41,864 nucleotides of DNA from Lachnospiraceae bacterium (GTDB lineage Bacteria > Bacillota > Clostridia > Lachnospirales > Lachnospiraceae): NCBI GenBank assembly GCA_019421365.1, contig JAHZFJ010000033.1, positions 1 to 41,864 on the forward strand, written 5' to 3'. Shown in pieces: positions 37,252 through 41,864 of the stretch (its first letter is position 1; every line of letters starts with the position of its first letter). A program made the position numbers and the translations under genes. The notes under the pieces were generated by a model. That model was not told where the DNA came from. It saw nothing but the letters and a program-made list of their open reading frames with translations, and searched no databases.

Positions 37252-37787
37252 TATCCACATAAAAAACATAATAATAACATTACTAAGCCTATTATCATTG
37301 GTACAGACGCCCATCTAAAAAAAGAATATTTATATACTGTAATCCTAGAATTTATAACTATCTCGTCGGATAAGTCTAAACATTCAGCATATTCTGTTTG
37401 CTGAATGTTTATGTTTTTTCCTGTGTATTTTTGAAATATCGTACTTAGGTACTCCTCTTTTGTTAAGTTACTAATATATCCATAAAACAGCAAGTTCTTC
37501 TTTTCAATATTCTTTTTGAACTGTCTTTGCATTAGCCTTGACTTGAGTATTTTTTCTTGTAATATAGGTATAAATGATATAGTAACTATAATTAACGATA
37601 CTATAAATAAAGAAATCATTATACTAAAATACTTAACTGTAAGAATGCTTTTCATATCCGATATTAAAAAAGCAATTATTGCAACATTAGAAACTCCTAA
37701 AGCACTATTTTTTATTTCTGCAAAGTTAAGCCAGCTATTTATGTTTGAAAAAATATACTTTAATTCCCCTTCTATTTTATTCTCCAC
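37251..37787 (-). CDS. Pycsar-TM-like membrane effector
   Basis: A 178-residue membrane protein. The opening NSWLNFAEIKNSALGVSNVAIIAFLISDM and the second hydrophobic segment (YFSIMISLFIVSLIIVTISFIPIL, about 52-76) match the front of the Pycsar TM effector family (DUF5706-like; the WLxFAxxKN pattern is typical). A cytoplasmic region (77-155, EKKNLLFYGYISNLTKEEYLSTIFQKYTG) may sense a cyclic nucleotide. A third hydrophobic segment (159-178) ends the protein. By analogy, binding of a cyclic pyrimidine nucleotide would damage the membrane and kill the infected cell. The GTG start is inside the cyclase gene end (11-base overlap) behind GGGGAGG. Confidence 0.78.
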   Translation of the reverse strand: MENKIEGELKYIFSNINSWLNFAEIKNSALGVSNVAIIAFLISDMKSILTVKYFSIMISLFIVSLIIVTISFIPILQEKILKSRLMQRQFKKNIEKKNLLFYGYISNLTKEEYLSTIFQKYTGKNINIQQTEYAECLDLSDEIVINSRITVYKYSFFRWASVPMIIGLVMLLLCFLCG

Positions 37788-39285
37788 TATCTTGCCTCCC
37801 CAACTCCTTTATTTTTGCAAATGATTTACGTAATGTATCCTTAAAATCGGGTACAGCATTTTCATCTTCAATAGTATTAATCTGATTTTCCTCAATCCAT
37901 CTTAGCTCACTATGTTTACCATCTTCTAAGAAGCTTTTCGGATTATAATCTTTATCTACTATTTCCGCAAGAAAAACAATACCTTTATGTAAATTATCTT
38001 CTTTCTTTACTTGATATATTGCTAATGGGACTGGTTCTGTATCTACTCTATTTTGGTCTGTAACTAATTTAATTTTCACTCCAAAATCACTTAAATATTC
38101 CTTTTCAATTGAATCTATTAATTTCATTTTTTTATTAGCCTTTGCACAACCAAATTCCCACAATCCTTGTAACTTTTCTGGTTTCTTTTTACTATTTCTT
38201 TTTGCAATAAGTATCTTATTATCAAGATAGCATACAGCTACGCAATGTAACTCTAATTCTGTTGCATCTATAATATAATTATCTTTACTTTGTGGAATAG
38301 CAGTTTTTATCTTTAAAATCTTTGATACAAGGTTACGATCAATAGCTATTTTCATTAAAGCCCAATTCACATCTGTATACATTCGAAGTGGCAAAACCAT
38401 TAAATCTGTTTTTTCGCTCCTAATTTGAAAATATTCATTGATAAGATCATTTTCAACTATATCATCATAAATAAAGGTATCTTCAAAATCTTCATTCCTC
38501 CATTTTTCTTTGTCATGATACCAGATAATTGGATATAATTTATCCGACCATACTCCCTTTAGATTTTTATATGTAATTATATGTAATTTACTTGATTCCT
38601 TTGTATATTCATTTAATATATAAGCTAATTCAAAGCTTACTGCCAATCTTTTATCTCTAGTATACTTTGATATTCTAAACCCAGTATCAATATCATTTCC
38701 TAAGAATTCAAAAAATTGAAACTTACTTGAGTTACTGCTTGATATATATCTTACAAATACATTTTCGCTTCCCTCATCATCAAGTATTTCACCATCTGTA
38801 TTATTTACTAAAGCTATCCATGCTGTTGCTTTTAGAGATAAAATATTCTGTCTTTTTTCTAATTCTAATTCTCTGTTACATTTATTTTCAATTGAAATAA
38901 ATTTACCGTCTTTTAAAGCATTTAACGTATCTATAAAAATAGAATTGAATGAATTAACATATTTAATTATTTCTTCCTTGTCTCTTATTTTTACTATAAA
39001 AATAGCTTCATCACCCAAGATCCTCCACAATTGTGAAGAAACAATTTTTCTATTTACTTCGTCTTGTAATTTTAAAAAAAAATTATTAATTACTTTTGAC
39101 CAACCAAAATAATTAATAGTTTTATATAAAGTCGAATTAACAACATCAAAAGAAAAGAATAATACTACATCATTCGTACTATCCTTCTTATTAGTGTTAG
39201 TATCTTTCTCGGAATTTTGTTTATCAGATATCGTCTTTACAAAATCACCAAATTCTTTTAGATCAATTACCTTATTATCATCCAT
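37777..39285 (-). CDS. class III nucleotide cyclase (PycC-like) fused to a Nudix domain
   Basis: A 502-residue two-domain protein. Residues 38-225 are a class III cyclase: metal-binding D47 in FFSFDVVNST and D92 in WRILGDEA, and GNDIDTGFRISKYT (196-209, with D200 and R204 in the usual transition-state position). This resembles Pycsar cyclases that make cCMP or cUMP. Residues 345-495 are Nudix-like (ELHCVAVCYLDNKILIAKRN...GLWEFGCAKANKKMKLIDSIEKEYLSDFGVKI...LRWIEENQI). The Nudix box reads KEYLSDFGV where REUxEExGU is expected, so one catalytic Glu is missing. It begins 3 bases after the protease stop and overlaps the effector start. Confidence 0.82.
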   Translation of the reverse strand: MDDNKVIDLKEFGDFVKTISDKQNSEKDTNTNKKDSTNDVVLFFSFDVVNSTLYKTINYFGWSKVINNFFLKLQDEVNRKIVSSQLWRILGDEAIFIVKIRDKEEIIKYVNSFNSIFIDTLNALKDGKFISIENKCNRELELEKRQNILSLKATAWIALVNNTDGEILDDEGSENVFVRYISSSNSSKFQFFEFLGNDIDTGFRISKYTRDKRLAVSFELAYILNEYTKESSKLHIITYKNLKGVWSDKLYPIIWYHDKEKWRNEDFEDTFIYDDIVENDLINEYFQIRSEKTDLMVLPLRMYTDVNWALMKIAIDRNLVSKILKIKTAIPQSKDNYIIDATELELHCVAVCYLDNKILIAKRNSKKKPEKLQGLWEFGCAKANKKMKLIDSIEKEYLSDFGVKIKLVTDQNRVDTEPVPLAIYQVKKEDNLHKGIVFLAEIVDKDYNPKSFLEDGKHSELRWIEENQINTIEDENAVPDFKDTLRKSFAKIKELGRQDSGE

Positions 39286-39288
39286 CTA

Positions 39289-39804
39289 CTACCACTCCAA
39301 TATTCCAAGCCATTTTCCTCTCATAGATGCAGCATCTGCTGATACATTAAAATAATCTGCAATTTTACTAATAATAACTCTACCATCTTCTTGATTTTTC
39401 TCTATCTGTCTTATATATTCATCTTCTGGCATAAGTAAAGCCGCTGCAAATTCATTAGCTTGATATTCTTGCTCTGAGTATCCATTTCTAAAGAAAACCT
39501 CATTCTTTTGTTGATTCCAAATATCATCTGACGTAATAAAACCCATATGAAGAAATAAATGACCAATCTCATGGGCTATAGTGAAATTTCTTCTACTGTC
39601 TGATTGCCACGGAGAAACATGTATCTCAAAAGAATCTCCAATTCTACATACCTTCCCATCAAAATCTAAAGTAGGATCCTCTACTACTTTTCCTTCTAAC
39701 TTTTTTACGATAGTATCAATATTATTAATAGGTATTTGTATATCATATACATCTCGAATTGCGTTTGTAAAATTTTCTATTTCTTTTCTCATCTTCCAAT
39801 CCAT
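39289..39804 (-). CDS. ImmA/IrrE family metallo-endopeptidase
   Basis: A 171-residue zinc protease. The active site is HEIGH (78-82, in FTIAHEIGHLFLHMGF) with the third ligand probably E118 in YQANEFAAALLMP, the typical ImmA/IrrE arrangement. It has no helix-turn-helix. Relatives in mobile elements cut XRE repressors on DNA damage. Here it is the first gene of a three-gene operon, so it may activate or restrain the cyclase-effector pair. TAGGAGTGAG precedes ATG. It is the only gene between the operon promoter and the cyclase. Confidence 0.88.
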   Translation of the reverse strand: MDWKMRKEIENFTNAIRDVYDIQIPINNIDTIVKKLEGKVVEDPTLDFDGKVCRIGDSFEIHVSPWQSDSRRNFTIAHEIGHLFLHMGFITSDDIWNQQKNEVFFRNGYSEQEYQANEFAAALLMPEDEYIRQIEKNQEDGRVIISKIADYFNVSADAASMRGKWLGILEW

Positions 39805-39895
39805 ACTGACTCACTCCTACACTAATAATATAAATACACTACAATAATGACATATAAAAACACTCTTAATAATTAACTTTAAAATAACTTTTTAT

Positions 39896-39924
39896 AGTAT
39901 AGCTATATGTATTATTCTTGTCAA
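39896..39924 (-). promoter_or_regulatory. strong promoter of the cargo operon
   Basis: TTGACA (39924-39919), a 17-base spacer and TATACT (39901-39896). The start codon of the protease gene lies about 85 bases downstream. It is independent of the phage lytic promoter, so the operon can be expressed in the lysogen. Confidence 0.75.
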
Positions 39925-39976
39925 CTATTCTAATTAGATTCTACACTATTTTTACAGTTTTGTAAACACCTTTATA

Positions 39977-39990
39977 CGAACACATGTTTG
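39977..39990. promoter_or_regulatory. LexA-like box upstream of the recombinase region
   Basis: CGAACACATGTTTG differs at one base (GTTT for GTTC) from the consensus CGAAC-N4-GTTCG. The central ACAT is identical to the full LexA box at 35695-35706. It is placed 78 bases before the GTG of the small ORF and 276 bases before the serine recombinase. Confidence 0.5.
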
Positions 39991-40067
39991 TTTCTTGGTA
40001 TTTTTGTATACTTTTTTATAAAATAACTTATAATTACAATTATAATCTTATCTAAGGTGGTGCGTCT

Positions 40068-40196
40068 GTGGAATTATATTGTTATAACTACATAAATCCA
40101 CAGCCGATAGACAAATCGAAACCAAAAACGAAATGGAGACTAGAATCATCTTGTAAGAGACAATACAATTATTCTTATGTGTTATTTAGTTTATAA
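40068..40196 (+). CDS. small basic protein upstream of the integrase
   Basis: A 42-residue protein starting at GTG, 7 bases after AAGGTGG: VELYCYNYINPQPIDKSKPK, then a basic KTKWRLESSCKRQYNYSYV end. No family is recognised. The position (LexA-like box, small ORF, then the serine recombinase) fits an accessory factor of integration/excision, but this is inference. Rightward -10-like TATAAT sequences lie at 40029-40034 and 40041-40046. Confidence 0.5.
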   Translation: MELYCYNYINPQPIDKSKPKTKWRLESSCKRQYNYSYVLFSL

Positions 40197-40265
40197 TACG
40201 ATTTTACTTTTAATTTTGTTCATGTTATCGTATATATATATTAATAATATAGGAGGATTTTATAC

Positions 40266-41831
40266 ATGGTTATCGCAATTTATTCTCGTAAATCTATATA
40301 CTCTGATAAATCTGATAGTACCACTACGCAAATTAAACTCTGTAAAGAATATATTTCATCTCATTATACTGACTATACAATTTTTGAATATGAAGATGAA
40401 GGGTACACAGGTGCTAATACGGACCGTCCTGGCTTTACTAAATTGATGCAAAATATATCCCTAGGAACAATCGATGTGCTAGTCTGTTACAAGATTGACC
40501 GAATTAGTAGGAATGTTATGGATTTTTCTAGTACATTTGAAACTTTACAAAAGTATAATGTAGAATTTGTAAGTATTAAAGAACAATTAGATACAAGTAC
40601 ACCACTTGGTAGAGCTATGATGTATATTTGCTCTGTATTTTCTCAAATGGAACGAGAAACTATAGCTGAGCGTGTAAAAGATAATATGATCGAGCTTGCG
40701 AAAGAAGGTAAATGGGCAGGTGGAAAACCTCCCATTGGTTATAAAATAGAAAGAATAATCACTAATGGTAAATCCCATGCTATACTTATCCCAGACGAGA
40801 ACGAAGTACAATATGTACATAATATTTTCGACTTATTTTTTAAATTAAAAACTTTAAATGCTCTAGAAAGATATTATAGAAATAATGGTATTACAACTAA
40901 AACTGGAAGCTATTTTTCCTCTTCCCAATTTTATAATATCTTGCATAATCCTTGCTATGTAGCTGCTACAAAAGAGGTATATTTATTTTTTGAATCTCTT
41001 GGTTGCCAAATGGCATCTACAATAGATCGATTTAACGGTGAGTTTGGTGTTATTGTCTATGGTCGTACACGAGGCGGCAAAAAGAAAGGACATTATACAA
41101 ATGATCCTTCTGAATGGATTGTATCAGTTGGATTACACCAGCCTATTATGTCGGATGAAAAATGGTTAAAGGCACAGTCCCAATTTGGAAACAATATTAT
41201 TAATAAAACTAGAAAAAACAAAGTTGGATTACTTTATGGAATATTAAAATGTAAATGTGGTTACAGCATGAAAACTAAGCTTAAGCATTGCAATAAATGT
41301 GATAAGGACTATGCCCATTATTTTTGCACTAACAGATATAGACGTGGTATCCAATATTGTGAACAAGGATATGTTACTATTTCCTCATTAGATGATGCTA
41401 TTATTGACTTACTAAATCAAATTAAATCTGATAAACAAATAATTTATAAACATATTCCTGATTCTAATCCTACTAACTCTAGCCGAACCGAAACAGCTAT
41501 AAGAAAAGATATTAGCTTAACAGAAAAGAAAATCTTAAATCTAACAAGTGCTCTACAAGATAATATGAATTCATCGGCATCTAAATATATTATATTACAA
41601 ATTGAAGCTCTTGATAAAACATTACAGAAATACAAAATAGAACTAAGAGAATGTAAAATTATTCAACAAACAAAAATATCAGAGGAAGAAAGAATAGACT
41701 CCATTTATAATTCTATTTGTTCTTATTTAGAAAAGTTTGACACTCTAGATTATGACGACAAAAATATGTATTTGAGAGATATAATAAAAACTTGCGTATG
41801 GGATGGAACAGAGTTACAAGTTACTCTGTAA
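40266..41831 (+). CDS. large serine recombinase (phage integrase)
   Basis: A 521-residue site-specific recombinase that inserts and removes the prophage. The N-terminal resolvase domain has the nucleophile S10 in AIYSRKS, then YEDEGYTGANTDRPGFTKLM, DVLVCYKIDRISRN, and STPLGRAMMYICSVFSQMERETIAERV. Residues 150-330 are the recombinase domain (AGGKPPIGYKIE...ILHNPCYVAATKEV). The zinc-binding part uses C329, C331, C342, C345 and probably C354/C365. A coiled-coil arm follows (about 400-495). AGGAGGATTTTATAC precedes ATG. It ends 26 bases from the right attachment core. Confidence 0.96.
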   Translation: MVIAIYSRKSIYSDKSDSTTTQIKLCKEYISSHYTDYTIFEYEDEGYTGANTDRPGFTKLMQNISLGTIDVLVCYKIDRISRNVMDFSSTFETLQKYNVEFVSIKEQLDTSTPLGRAMMYICSVFSQMERETIAERVKDNMIELAKEGKWAGGKPPIGYKIERIITNGKSHAILIPDENEVQYVHNIFDLFFKLKTLNALERYYRNNGITTKTGSYFSSSQFYNILHNPCYVAATKEVYLFFESLGCQMASTIDRFNGEFGVIVYGRTRGGKKKGHYTNDPSEWIVSVGLHQPIMSDEKWLKAQSQFGNNIINKTRKNKVGLLYGILKCKCGYSMKTKLKHCNKCDKDYAHYFCTNRYRRGIQYCEQGYVTISSLDDAIIDLLNQIKSDKQIIYKHIPDSNPTNSSRTETAIRKDISLTEKKILNLTSALQDNMNSSASKYIILQIEALDKTLQKYKIELRECKIIQQTKISEEERIDSIYNSICSYLEKFDTLDYDDKNMYLRDIIKTCVWDGTELQVTL

Positions 41832-41857
41832 CTTCTCACCTTTTTATTCAGTACGGT

Positions 41858-41864
41858 TCAGGTC
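41858..41864. other. candidate right attachment-site core (attR)
   Basis: TCAGGTC, identical to bases 1-7, ends the window, 26 bases after the recombinase stop codon. The position is where an attR core should be. Confidence 0.5.

Noticed and set aside
1..41864. CRISPR array or insertion sequence
   Set aside because: No regularly spaced direct repeats and no transposase genes were seen; the only recombinase is the phage serine integrase.

Overview
The window is a complete, apparently intact temperate phage genome (prophage) of about 41.9 kb from a low-GC Gram-positive bacterium. Several things point to Bacillota, most likely class Clostridia. The DNA is AT-rich and the ribosome-binding sites are strong AGGAGG types, with TTG and GTG starts common. 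The promoters are sigma-A-like, the LexA boxes are of the Bacillus/Clostridium GAAC-N4-GTTC type, and the structural genes are PBSX/XkdK-like. The window starts and ends with the same 7 bp (TCAGGTC), which fits the two attachment-site halves left by the large serine recombinase encoded at the right end.

Layout, left to right. (1) 1-1700: rightward accessory genes next to the left end, namely a multi-membrane-segment protein of unknown function and a HicA/HicB toxin-antitoxin pair. (2) 1700-23800: the leftward late operon, read from right to left. It runs small and large terminase, portal, minor head protein with a C-terminal toxin-like nuclease domain, scaffold, major capsid, head-tail connector set, contractile tail sheath and tube, and a tail assembly chaperone with a -1 frameshift. 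It continues with tape measure, LysM protein, hub, baseplate proteins, fibres, holin and endolysin. This is a myovirus with a contractile tail. (3) 23800-25250: an orphan DNA adenine methylase, a tRNA with a CAT anticodon and an ArpU/RinA-like late regulator. (4) 25250-35000: the leftward early region. It holds a cluster of four DnaA boxes, a DUF4373 replication initiator, a PDDEXK nuclease, a replication terminator-like protein, an MBL-fold hydrolase, RecT, an SbcC-like ATPase, an AbrB-like regulator, an AntA/ORF6C antirepressor and many small proteins. (5) 35000-35650: the lysogeny switch, with divergent promoters and an XRE repressor. (6) 35650-37250: a LexA-box-controlled membrane/coiled-coil protein with a GIY-YIG (T5orf172) end. 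(7) 37251-39924: a compact leftward three-gene cargo operon with its own strong promoter. (8) 39960-41864: a second LexA-like box, a 42-residue ORF, the serine recombinase and the right end.

The most interesting part is the cargo operon at 37251-39804: an ImmA/IrrE-type metalloprotease, a class III nucleotide cyclase fused to a Nudix domain, and a small membrane protein resembling the Pycsar (cyclic CMP/UMP) transmembrane effector. It looks like a prophage-carried Pycsar-type anti-phage system with an unusual cyclase-Nudix fusion and an added protease. Other points of interest are two LexA-type boxes (one inside the switch-to-integrase region), a helically phased DnaA-box cluster, and a probable AUA start codon in the DUF2577 baseplate gene. 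There is also a textbook A-AAA-AAC frameshift site, a possible pac-like inverted repeat in terS and a candidate structured RNA beyond the lysis genes. All functions are assigned by reading protein motifs and gene order; no database search was run.
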